NCBI GenBank assembly: GCA_017546705.1
Contig: JAFYSB010000037.1
Location: 1-49,348 of the forward strand
From: Paludibacteraceae bacterium
Lineage (GTDB): Bacteria > Bacteroidota > Bacteroidia > Bacteroidales > Paludibacteraceae
DNA length: 49,348 bases
Direction: 5' to 3'
Made by a program: the position numbers and the translations under genes. The notes below the pieces were generated by a model, which was not told the origin of the DNA, did not search any database, and was given only the letters and a program-made list of their open reading frames with translations. Shown in pieces: positions 24,601 through 32,120 of the stretch. The stretch's first letter is position 1, and each line of letters starts with the position of its first letter.

Positions 24601-24642
24601 AAGACAATTCATGTCAACTTGATTGTCAATTATTGTCAATTC
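24601..24642 (-). repeat. AATTGACA array, minus orientation
   Basis: Four AATTGACA-like units read on the minus strand, with spacings of about 10, 12 and 9. It is the same array as at 25,231-25,271 but inverted, and stands between the GxxExxY gene and wzt, 15 bases before the wzt start. Confidence 0.65.
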
Positions 24643-24708
24643 TAGGGGTATATTGTTTTGTGATTGAATGATGATTGCGTTGCAACCATAGCAATCACAA
24701 ACAATAAC

Positions 24709-25155
24709 TTATTTATTAAAACGGGTTAATATAGTTCCATCTATGCTGGTAATTTCATTCCTTTGAACATCAAAAAAGTATCGCTCTATTTCTGCACTCT
24801 TTGGAGAGAAATTTACAAGTATTCCCATTGGTAGTTTTGTCAATCGCATGTAATTAAATAATTGGGCACGATGGTTAACTGACAATTGTTCAACCGCTTT
24901 ACACTCTACAATAATCTGATCCTTACACACAAAATCTAAGCGGTATTTGGCGTTCATCTTACGATCGTGGTATATAGGAGTGTATTCTCTTTCACGCTCA
25001 TACGCAATATTGTCATCTTCCAACTGCATCTCTAAACCCTCTTGATATACATGCTCATTCAAGCCAGGACCTAGCTCCCTATGCACCTCATAAATAGCAC
25101 CTATCACTGGATACATATAATCCTTCAAGGCATGTATATCAAAATTTGTTTTCAT
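24709..25155 (-). CDS. GxxExxY protein (PD-(D/E)XK nuclease-like fold)
   Basis: A 148-residue protein with the family motif as GLNEHVYQEGLEMQL (G-x-x-E-x-x-Y) after IGAIYEVHRELGPG, and the second conserved block RLDFVCKDQIIVECKAVEQLSVNHRAQLFNYMRLTKLPMGILVNF. The D and ExK in that block match the PD-(D/E)XK nuclease core. The family is common in Bacteroidetes, but its function is not known. It is flanked by AATTGACA arrays pointing away from each other (24,601-24,642 and 25,231-25,271), as in a small mobile cassette. It stands between wzt and a gene remnant and is not part of either pathway. Confidence 0.88.
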   Translation of the reverse strand: MKTNFDIHALKDYMYPVIGAIYEVHRELGPGLNEHVYQEGLEMQLEDDNIAYEREREYTPIYHDRKMNAKYRLDFVCKDQIIVECKAVEQLSVNHRAQLFNYMRLTKLPMGILVNFSPKSAEIERYFFDVQRNEITSIDGTILTRFNK

Positions 25156-25167
25156 CTCATCATCTTA

Positions 25168-25271
25168 GTTTGTTTTGCTCACCAATGCAGGGTACTGCAT
25201 TCTTTTGAGCAAAAACAAAATTTATCCTCGAATTGACATTAATTGACAACCTCAATTGACAATAATTGTTG
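25168..25271 (+). repeat. Composite repeat, tandem copy 1 (hairpin plus AATTGACA array)
   Basis: Hairpin with inner stem AATGCAG-GGTA-CTGCATT (25,184-25,201) inside arms TTTTGCTCA and TTTTGAGCAAAA, then AATTGACA units starting at 25,231, 25,241, 25,254 and 25,264. Copy 2 repeats it with a period of exactly 120 bp. Confidence 0.75.
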
Positions 25272-25287
25272 TTTATATATCAAATTC

Positions 25288-25391
25288 ATCTTTTTTTTGC
25301 TCACCAATGCAGTATTGCATTCTTTTGAACAAAAACAAAATCTATCTTTGAATTGACATTAATTGACAACCGCAATTGACAATAATTGTCG
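25288..25391 (+). repeat. Composite repeat, tandem copy 2
   Basis: Hairpin with the shorter inner stem AATGCA-GTAT-TGCATT, then AATTGACA units starting at 25,351, 25,361, 25,374 and 25,384. It is 120 bp from copy 1, with identical internal spacing. Upstream of 25,156 to 25,679 no gene other than the remnant at 25,414-25,509 is present. Confidence 0.75.
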
Positions 25392-25413
25392 TCAAAACAT
25401 AGGACTTGATTTT

Positions 25414-25509
25414 TTATTTATTTTTGTAGCCTATCAATGGCATATCCTCTTCAAGAGACTTCATACTAGCCATCTGGGCCTTGCGTTGCTCGTCTGTTAA
25501 CGTTGTCAT
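25414..25509 (-). pseudogene. Decapitated remnant of a gene paralogous to the one at 49,239
   Basis: A 31-codon frame starting MTTLTDEQRKAQMASMKS, followed by a few acidic residues, MPLIGYKNK and stop. The first 24 residues match the start of the frame at 49,239 (MTTLTQEQKEAQMASMKS) at about three of four positions. The match ends right after the MP pair, and the frame stops 23 bases from the composite repeat. It keeps a perfect promoter 60 bases upstream. The simplest reading is a gene whose body was replaced by repeats. A real short leader peptide is the alternative. Confidence 0.65.
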
Positions 25510-25569
25510 ATTTTGTTTATCTTTTATCTCCTTGCCCTGCGGGCAGCGATAGTCATACCAATGAGCGGG

Positions 25570-25601
25570 CAAAGGTACAAAAAAAAAGCGACATATGCAA
25601 A
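25570..25601 (-). promoter_or_regulatory. Bacteroidetes promoter before the gene remnant
   Basis: TTTG (25,598-25,601), a 20-nt spacer and TACCTTTG (25,570-25,577) on the minus strand. The start is expected near 25,563. It may also serve the GxxExxY gene further downstream. Confidence 0.75.
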
Positions 25602-25679
25602 TACATATCGCTTTTTCTGCGTATTTTGGGTGATTTTGGCGATTTTTAGGATATTTTTATACCAAATAATGCCCCAATC

Positions 25680-27674
25680 TTATAGATTGCGCTCCTCGAT
25701 CAGACCCATCTGATAAGCCTGCAACAGCTGTTGCAACTCACCTACCTGACGGATTAACTCCTGACCACGGTCGGTGTCCCGCACCAAGATACGCCGATGC
25801 GTAAAATCCTGCAACTGGATACGCAAATGGATATCCGAACCCGAAGCAGCTGCCTGCTCACGACTCTCGAACTTCTCGTGCTCCACCAACTGGATACCAT
25901 GGCTATTATAAATCAACGTATAACCCGAGATACCCGTCTTCTCCTGATAAGGTTTGGAGAAACCACCATCGATCACAAAGCGCTTACCATCGGCGCGCAC
26001 GGGCGTCTCGCCCTTGATGGTACGCACGGGGATATGACCATTGATGATACGCCCCGACTCGGCATCCAAACCGAACTCACGGAGGATCATCTCGCACACT
26101 TCTCGGCGATCGGCAAAGGTATAGTAAGCCCCTTTGCGCTCGTGCTCCAGTTCGGGCACACCGATGAAGTAACGCTCGAAGGTGCTCATCTTGTCCTTAT
26201 GGTACAAAGGCGAACCATATCCGCTCCAGAGATAGAGCATATAATCCAATGCATCAGCCTTCTCCTGCCCCTTGCCAAAATATGCCTGGCGCACCACCCG
26301 ATCGATGCGCTCCATGAGTGCCTTACCCTTAGCACGTACACCGCAAACATCCACCTCCATGAGCGAGCCATCGTCGCAGAGCGGGATAGCAGCATGGTAG
26401 AGCAAGAAGTTATTGCGAACTAAATACAACCCACCGTGCTGATATAGCATTCGCAAATGCTTTTGCGCCTTCTCAGATTTGCGGAACGAACGCGCTAATT
26501 GCTCCATGAGTTCTTGCTCCTCTTGCGACAATAGATATGGGTTATCATGCTGAATAGTAGGCAGATAAGTATCGGTAATAGGATACTCATTAGCAGCCAT
26601 AGAGATCACCCCACGAGCATAGTCAATCTTGTCCAAAAACAGGCGATCAGCCATCTGATACTCAGGGTGGCGCAAGATGGTCTGTCCTTCGAGCTTAAAC
26701 TGGATGATAGAGATGGCCTTGTGCATCTTAGCCATGAGCTGCGCAGAGCGTGTAAGGCGAGGATTATTCTCAAAATCCTTGGTCTGGAAAACTGTGCACG
26801 GATCACTGCCATAAGTCTCCATGGCGAAGTTGGCCAGCGGCAGCAGATTGATGCCATACCCCTCCTCGAGGGTCTCGATATTGGCATAGCGGATGCTGAC
26901 ACGCAGCACGGTGGCAATCAACGCCCAGTTGCCCGCAAAAGCACCCATCCAGAGGATATCGTGGTTGCCCCACTGGATATCATAATCGCGCACCGTGGAG
27001 AGGACCTCCATGATCTTAGTTGCACCAGGGCCGCGATCGAAGATGTCGCCAACGATATGCCAAGTGTCGATGGCCAGGGTATGGATGAGATAGGAGATGG
27101 CTATGAGCAATTGCTCTGCCCTACCCGTATCAATAATCGCATCAATGATGGCATGGAAATAGCGGGTGCGGTCGCGCTCGATGCTAGACTCGTAGAGCAA
27201 CTCCTCGATGATATAGGCAAAATTCTTGGGCAATAGCTTACGCACCTTGGAGCGCGTGTACTTGACCGACACACCGCGCGTGACGTCCAATGTCTGATGA
27301 ATACGCCTGCGATACCAATCCATCATGTTAGGCGTAGCCATAGGCATAGCCTCGGCATCTAAGCCCTGCTGCTGCACCAGCCGAATACGTTCGTCGGGGT
27401 AGTAAATCAAGGCACAGAGGGCACGCTTCTCATCCTCGGAGATGCTATCGCCATAGATGTCGTCCACCTTACGGCGGATGACTCCCGAAGCATTCTTGAT
27501 CATATGGATAAACGCGCTAGATGCACCATGCAAGTCGCTCACGAAATGCTCTGTACCCTTAGGCAAAGAGAGGATAGCATGGAGGTTGATGAGCTCGGTG
27601 ACCACCGCATCGGCGTTGGGAAAACGTTCGCTCAGCAGGCGAAGATAGCGCTCGTGGGCTTGAAAATTATCCAT
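25680..27674 (-). CDS. fbp: Fructose-1,6-bisphosphatase, class III
   Basis: A 664-residue enzyme of gluconeogenesis that hydrolyses fructose-1,6-bisphosphate to fructose-6-phosphate. Class III forms are about 640-670 residues and typical of Firmicutes and Bacteroidetes. The metallophosphatase motifs are clear: FVSDLHGASSAF near residue 43, HIVGDIFDRGPGA near 205, and IQWGNHDILWMGAF near 232. The C-terminal part has INGHIPVRTIKGETPVRADGKRFVIDGGFSKPYQ. The ATG at 27674 stands 50 bases downstream of the tRNA-Glu terminator, and no promoter of its own was found, so partial read-through from the tRNA promoter is possible. Confidence 0.97.
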   Translation of the reverse strand: MDNFQAHERYLRLLSERFPNADAVVTELINLHAILSLPKGTEHFVSDLHGASSAFIHMIKNASGVIRRKVDDIYGDSISEDEKRALCALIYYPDERIRLVQQQGLDAEAMPMATPNMMDWYRRRIHQTLDVTRGVSVKYTRSKVRKLLPKNFAYIIEELLYESSIERDRTRYFHAIIDAIIDTGRAEQLLIAISYLIHTLAIDTWHIVGDIFDRGPGATKIMEVLSTVRDYDIQWGNHDILWMGAFAGNWALIATVLRVSIRYANIETLEEGYGINLLPLANFAMETYGSDPCTVFQTKDFENNPRLTRSAQLMAKMHKAISIIQFKLEGQTILRHPEYQMADRLFLDKIDYARGVISMAANEYPITDTYLPTIQHDNPYLLSQEEQELMEQLARSFRKSEKAQKHLRMLYQHGGLYLVRNNFLLYHAAIPLCDDGSLMEVDVCGVRAKGKALMERIDRVVRQAYFGKGQEKADALDYMLYLWSGYGSPLYHKDKMSTFERYFIGVPELEHERKGAYYTFADRREVCEMILREFGLDAESGRIINGHIPVRTIKGETPVRADGKRFVIDGGFSKPYQEKTGISGYTLIYNSHGIQLVEHEKFESREQAAASGSDIHLRIQLQDFTHRRILVRDTDRGQELIRQVGELQQLLQAYQMGLIEERNL

Positions 27675-27723
27675 GGTTGTGTTTAGTATTGAGTGTTTAG
27701 TGACTGAAGGTTAATTAAAAGAC

Positions 27724-27752
27724 GAACGACCACCTGATTAGGATGGTCGTTC
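27724..27752 (-). terminator. Terminator after tRNA-Glu
   Basis: GAACGACCA (27,724-27,732) pairs with TGGTCGTTC (27,744-27,752), with CCT/AGG extending the stem inward. On the minus strand it is followed by GTCTTTTAATT. Confidence 0.75.
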
Positions 27753-27753
27753 T

Positions 27754-27829
27754 TGGTAGTGCTACGGGGACTCGAACCCCGGTTTACGGCGTGAGAGGCC
27801 GTTGTCCTAGGCCACTAGACGATAGCACC
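27754..27829 (-). tRNA. tRNA-Glu (anticodon CTC)
   Basis: 76 nt including an encoded CCA (27,754-27,756). Acceptor GGTGCTA pairs with TAGCACT (G1 with U72, as in other Bacteroidetes tRNA-Glu). The anticodon stem ACGGC/GCCGT encloses CTCTCAC with anticodon CTC, and the T arm is CGGGG-TTCGAGT-CCCCG. It reads GAG codons. Confidence 0.95.
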
Positions 27830-27856
27830 CTAGCGCTTCCTTCTCGAAAGCGGGTG

Positions 27857-27888
27857 CAAAAGTACTGCTTTTTTTTGACATGACCAAA
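27857..27888 (-). promoter_or_regulatory. Promoter of tRNA-Glu
   Basis: TTTG (27,885-27,888), a 20-nt spacer and TACTTTTG (27,857-27,864) on the minus strand, about 20 nt before the mature tRNA start. Confidence 0.8.
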
Positions 27889-27923
27889 TATTTTTGAAAA
27901 AAAATGCAATTTTTGTGTATTTT

Positions 27924-27955
27924 TTTGCATATATGCATTTTTTTTCGTACTTTTG
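27924..27955 (+). promoter_or_regulatory. Promoter of hemW-pbp1A
   Basis: TTTG (27,924-27,927), a 20-nt spacer and TACTTTTG (27,948-27,955) on the plus strand. It rules out the TTG at 27,953 as start codon and points to the ATG at 27,974, a leader of only about 12 nt. Confidence 0.75.
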
Positions 27956-27973
27956 TGCGATATTTTCCCAACA

Positions 27974-29059
27974 ATGGCGGGTATATACATACACATACCA
28001 TTTTGCAAGAGCCGATGCAAGTATTGCGATTTCTTTTCTACCACCCATCTGGAGAAGCGAGCGCAGTATGTGGCGGCATTGTTGGAGGAATGGCGCATGC
28101 GAGCGCATGAGGTGAAGGAGCCTATACATACTATATATATAGGTGGTGGCACACCTAGCACTTTGGCAGTTGACAGTTTGCAGTTAATCGTAGAGGCTAT
28201 GAGGCGAGAAGGTGATGAGGCTATGAGGCGAGAGATTACGATGGAGGTTAACCCCGGGGATGTGACAGAGGAGAATGCACGCGCATGGCGAGCGATAGGC
28301 ATCAACCGGCTAAGCATCGGCATACAGAGTCTTGACGATAAGCTACTGCAAATGATTGGCAGACGGCACACGGCAGAGCAAGCGCGCAAGGCAGTGGCAG
28401 CAGCGCAAGCAGCAGGGTTTGACAACATATCCATCGATCTGATGTATGCCCTACCATCGCAGACCATGGAGCAATGGCAAAAAGACGTGGCAGAGGCACT
28501 GCAGATGGGCGTGCAACATATCTCCACCTATGGGCTTATCTATGAGGAAGGTACGGTACTAATGACCCTGCTGGATCACGGGGTGATAGAGGCTGTGGAC
28601 GAGGACACCGAGATGCAGATGTATGACTATCTGGTGGAGCAATTGGCTGCGAATAATTTTGAACACTACGAGGTGAGTAACTTCGCACTACCAAACCGTC
28701 AATCTAGGCATAATTCCAGCTATTGGAACAACACGCCGTATATCGGCTTGGGAGCGGGTGCACACAGCTATGACGGCCAAGTGAGGCAATGGAATATCAG
28801 CAATCTGGACACCTATATCGCACAGGCTATGGCACATCAGTTGCAACCAGAAAAGGAAGTGCTCAGCGAAGAACAACGCCACACCGAACGCGTGATGCTG
28901 GGACTGCGTACCAATAGAGGTATCGGCATTGACGAGATAGATAGGAGCAAAGCACAGCCCTATATAGCGCAAGGTATGCTGATAGAAAAAGACAATCGCA
29001 TCGTAGCTACCACCAAGGGCTACCATATACTCAATAGAATAATCGAAGACTTGATATGA
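27974..29059 (+). CDS. hemW: HemW-like radical SAM protein (haem chaperone)
   Basis: A 361-residue radical SAM enzyme. MAGIYIHIPFCKSRCKYCDFF carries the CxxxCxxC cluster-binding motif at Cys11, Cys15 and Cys18. YIGGGTPSTL, EVNPGDVTEENARAWRAIGINRLSIGIQSLDD and SIDLMYALPSQTMEQW are HemN/HemW family blocks. HemW lacks the extra Cys of true HemN (here the motif is CDFF, not CxxCDF-C), consistent with a haem-inserting role rather than coproporphyrinogen oxidase activity. The stop overlaps the next start as ATGA. The C-terminal winged-helix part is present, so the gene is complete. Confidence 0.92.
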   Translation: MAGIYIHIPFCKSRCKYCDFFSTTHLEKRAQYVAALLEEWRMRAHEVKEPIHTIYIGGGTPSTLAVDSLQLIVEAMRREGDEAMRREITMEVNPGDVTEENARAWRAIGINRLSIGIQSLDDKLLQMIGRRHTAEQARKAVAAAQAAGFDNISIDLMYALPSQTMEQWQKDVAEALQMGVQHISTYGLIYEEGTVLMTLLDHGVIEAVDEDTEMQMYDYLVEQLAANNFEHYEVSNFALPNRQSRHNSSYWNNTPYIGLGAGAHSYDGQVRQWNISNLDTYIAQAMAHQLQPEKEVLSEEQRHTERVMLGLRTNRGIGIDEIDRSKAQPYIAQGMLIEKDNRIVATTKGYHILNRIIEDLI

Positions 29060-31350
29060 AAACTGAAAACGGAAAGGTGAAAACTGAAAACGGAAAGTTT
29101 AAGAAGAAATTTGCCATATGGTTCTGGAGTATCATAGGTGCTGGCATAGCAGCCATCGTATTGGTATTCTGGATGATTACCAAGGGCTGGTTGGGCTATT
29201 TGCCTCCACTGGATGAGTTGCAAAACCCGAAGAATAAGTTTGCCACCGAGGTGATATCCAGCGACATGCAGTTGCTAGGACGCTACTACCGCAACGAGAA
29301 CCGCGTGAGTGTGAACTACACCGACATCTCTCCCAATATGATCAATGCCCTTATCGCGACAGAGGATGTGCGCTATTACGCCCATACGGGGGTGGATGTA
29401 AAGTCGCTGCTGCGTGCTGTGATGAAGCTGGGCAAGGCTGGTGGTGGTAGTACGATCACCCAGCAGTTGGCTAAGCAGCTATGGTCGCCACGCGCGAACA
29501 ACATCTTTGAGCGTGCATTGCAGAAGCCCATCGAATGGGTGATTGCCACGAAGTTGGAGCGTCTGTACTCCAAAGAGGAGATTCTGACGATGTATCTCAA
29601 CCAGTTTGACTTCCTATACAACGCCGTGGGTATCAAATCGGCTGCGCAAGTGTATTTCAGCACCACCCCTGCAGAGCTGAAGCTGGAAGAGGCTGCGATG
29701 CTGGTGGGCATGTGTAAGAACCCAGCATTGTACAATCCTCGTCGCCGTCCTGAGAATGCACTCAACCGACGCAATACCGTGCTTAGCCAAATGCAGAAGT
29801 ACGATTATATCACGGAGCAAATGTGCGACTCGCTTCAGGCGTTGCCAATCGAACTCAAATACCAATCGGTGGATCACAAGCAGGGATTGGCACCTTATTT
29901 CCGCGAGTACTTGCGCCAAGTGCTGACAGCCAAAGAGCCTAAGAAGAGCAACTACTCCGAATGGAATATGCTGCAATACGATATTGACCGCCGCCAATGG
30001 GAGGAGAACCCACTCTACGGCTTCTGTCAAAAGAACCACAAGCCCGATGGCACACCATACGACCTCTATCAAGATGGACTGCGCATATATACCACCATTG
30101 ACTCACGCATGCAGCAATATGCTGAAGAAGCTGTGAGCGAGCATATGCAAGAGTTGCAAAAGAGTTTCTTCCGCGAGAAACGCAGAAAATCCTATGCGCC
30201 ATTCTCCCAAGACTTGACACCCGAAGATATTGATGCCATCATGAATCGCTCGATGCGTCAGACCGACCGCTATCGTGCACTCAAGAAGCAAGGACTGAGT
30301 GAGACGGAGATCAAGAAATCGTTTAACACACCAGTGGCTATGCGTGTGTTCTCATACAACGGACTGATTGACACCACGATGACACCGATGGATTCGATCA
30401 AGTGGAACAAGCACTTCCTGCGTTGCGGATTCATGTCGATGGACGCGCACTCGGGTGCTGTGAAAGCATATGTAGGCGGAACCAACTTCACGCATTTCCA
30501 ATACGATATGGTGACCTCTGGTCGCCGCCAGGTAGGCTCCACTATCAAGCCCTACCTATTTACCTTGGCGATGGACGAGGGCATGTGGCCATGCGATAGC
30601 ACAGTGAACGACTCCATCACACTGGTAGACGGCAATGGTGTGGCATGGACACCACGCGACGACCACCACGCTAACCAAGGCGAGATGGTTACCCTCAACT
30701 GGGGACTGGAGAAATCCAGCAACTGGATCACGGCCTATCTGATGTCGCTCTTCACACCAGAGCAACTAGTACGTATGATGCGTTCGTTCGGCATCGAAGG
30801 ACAACTGGACCCAGTAGTCAGCCTATGTCTTGGACCATGCGAGGTGAGCGTCAAGGAGATGGTGGATGCCTATACCACTTTCCCAAACAAGGGTATTCGT
30901 GTGGAGCCGCTCTATGTCACTCGCATTGAGGACAACAATGGCAATATCCTAGCGACTTTCACGCCTAAGACCTACGAGATCATTAGCGAGACTACCTCGT
31001 ATAAGATGATCTACATGCTCCGCAATGTAATGGATCATGGTACGGGTGTGCGTGCACGCTTCCGCTACGGACTCAAAGCACCGATGGGCGGTAAGACGGG
31101 TACATCGCAGAACCACTCCGATGGATGGTTTGTAGGCTTCACACCATCGCTGGTGAGCGGTGTGTGGGTCGGTGGCGAAGACCGTAGCATCCACTTCGAC
31201 AACATGGCAGCAGGTCAAGGAGCCAATATGGCACTGCCTATCTGGTCAATCTATATGCAAAAGGTGTATGCCGATGAGCAGTTGGGCTACAGCGTAGAGG
31301 AGCAGTTTGAGGTGCCAGAGTGGTTTGACCCAGAGGCAGGATGTAAGTAA
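29056..31350 (+). CDS. Class A penicillin-binding protein (PBP1A type)
   Basis: A 764-residue bifunctional peptidoglycan synthase. After a short cytoplasmic tail and one membrane helix (residues about 20-42), the GT51 transglycosylase has ALIATEDVRYYAHTGVD (catalytic Glu), GGSTITQQLAKQL and KEEILTMYLNQF. The transpeptidase has the active-site serine in RQVGSTIKP near residue 494, the SxN motif in EKSSNWITAYL, and the KTG motif in GGKTGTSQNHSDGWFVG near residue 678. It polymerises and cross-links cell wall in the periplasm. The cytoplasmic tail holds a perfect internal doublet, KTENGK twice. It is co-transcribed with hemW by 4-base overlap and ends in a clear terminator. Confidence 0.95.
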   Translation: MKTENGKVKTENGKFKKKFAIWFWSIIGAGIAAIVLVFWMITKGWLGYLPPLDELQNPKNKFATEVISSDMQLLGRYYRNENRVSVNYTDISPNMINALIATEDVRYYAHTGVDVKSLLRAVMKLGKAGGGSTITQQLAKQLWSPRANNIFERALQKPIEWVIATKLERLYSKEEILTMYLNQFDFLYNAVGIKSAAQVYFSTTPAELKLEEAAMLVGMCKNPALYNPRRRPENALNRRNTVLSQMQKYDYITEQMCDSLQALPIELKYQSVDHKQGLAPYFREYLRQVLTAKEPKKSNYSEWNMLQYDIDRRQWEENPLYGFCQKNHKPDGTPYDLYQDGLRIYTTIDSRMQQYAEEAVSEHMQELQKSFFREKRRKSYAPFSQDLTPEDIDAIMNRSMRQTDRYRALKKQGLSETEIKKSFNTPVAMRVFSYNGLIDTTMTPMDSIKWNKHFLRCGFMSMDAHSGAVKAYVGGTNFTHFQYDMVTSGRRQVGSTIKPYLFTLAMDEGMWPCDSTVNDSITLVDGNGVAWTPRDDHHANQGEMVTLNWGLEKSSNWITAYLMSLFTPEQLVRMMRSFGIEGQLDPVVSLCLGPCEVSVKEMVDAYTTFPNKGIRVEPLYVTRIEDNNGNILATFTPKTYEIISETTSYKMIYMLRNVMDHGTGVRARFRYGLKAPMGGKTGTSQNHSDGWFVGFTPSLVSGVWVGGEDRSIHFDNMAAGQGANMALPIWSIYMQKVYADEQLGYSVEEQFEVPEWFDPEAGCK

Positions 31351-31373
31351 GCCTAACTAAATTGCAAGGATTT

Positions 31374-31412
31374 AAGGGCTTCGCTTATCTCACAATGAGA
31401 GGCGTAGCCCTT
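31374..31412 (+). terminator. Terminator of hemW-pbp1A
   Basis: AAGGGCT (31,374-31,380) pairs with AGCCCTT (31,406-31,412), with TCTC/GAGA inside, followed by TTTAT. Confidence 0.7.
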
Positions 31413-31445
31413 TTTATATGTTTGCAGGATCTTGGCATTAACACA

Positions 31446-32120
31446 CTATATTATTTGTGATTTACAACGTGCCACTATATATATAAAAGAAAACAACAAC
31501 AGAGGTAATATTGAATCACCTATTGGCATTCCTTCCATAGGTGGCCCGAAGGCATTACGTTTTGCACGTATATGAGCAATTTGTGAGTCTTCAAAAGGAG
31601 TACGCAAAGAACTTGCTCCTATAATTACATCATTTGTTGTATAATCTATAGGCGTACCTAAAGTGTTATGTTTAACATTTGTATAAACAAATTGCGTTTT
31701 TGCTAAAGGTTTATAAAAAGAAAATGTTTGTATGACAGCATCGTCTGTTCGACCAATAGATTGACCGAAGGATTTATATTTAGCACTATTGTTGTATCTT
31801 CGAAACGGTAGGTAATCATTTGCAAAAGTACCCACATTAACAGATTGTAGTTCTTCAAAAGGTGTATGTAAAGAATTTGTGGGTATATTAATTTGCATAT
31901 AGTCGTTGCCATTCACCATTTCTAATTGTGTGTTATTCGCTTCATACCCTTTATGATATGAAGTATGAATATCTCTTGAGGTATAATGATGATTATACTT
32001 GTTATTTGTTGTGCAAGGTGTTTGTATTTGAACACCACCCATTAATCCCAATACAACTTGAGATATTAAAAGCAATAAAATTAGGGATACAATATATATA
32101 TATTTTATTTTAGCAGGCAT
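31446..32120 (-). CDS. Small exported protein with C-terminal PIGD-type anchor, partner of the T9SS surface protein
   Basis: A 224-residue protein with an N-terminal signal or anchor helix (residues 6-28) and a second hydrophobic segment at the very end (PIGDSILPLLLFSFIYIVARC). The C-terminal P-[IL]-G-D plus hydrophobic tail recurs, from memory, in Bacteroidales proteins encoded next to large secreted proteins. Between the helices there are three loose repeats of about 25 residues with an FG-x-P[IM] end (SLRTPFEDSQ..., NTLGTPI, NAFGPPM). The function is unknown. It starts 16 bases inside the end of the 1,233-residue gene. Confidence 0.6.
   Translation of the reverse strand: MPAKIKYIYIVSLILLLLISQVVLGLMGGVQIQTPCTTNNKYNHHYTSRDIHTSYHKGYEANNTQLEMVNGNDYMQINIPTNSLHTPFEELQSVNVGTFANDYLPFRRYNNSAKYKSFGQSIGRTDDAVIQTFSFYKPLAKTQFVYTNVKHNTLGTPIDYTTNDVIIGASSLRTPFEDSQIAHIRAKRNAFGPPMEGMPIGDSILPLLLFSFIYIVARCKSQII

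Noticed and set aside
24035-24602. Long open frames opposite wzt
   Set aside because: They are shadows of the wzt reading frame; the minus-strand protein has complete ABC motifs.
25168-25391. CRISPR array
   Set aside because: Only two 120-bp units with repeated rather than unique interiors and no cas genes nearby.
1-25679. Prophage or integrative element
   Set aside because: No integrase, terminase, capsid, relaxase or conjugation genes and no attachment repeats at the tRNA were found.
26547-27236. 229-codon open frame opposite fbp
   Set aside because: Shadow of fbp, whose catalytic motifs are intact on the other strand.
29056-31350. Frame problem in the PBP gene tail from the KTENGK doublet
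   Set aside because: The doublet keeps the frame, and all transglycosylase and transpeptidase motifs follow in order.
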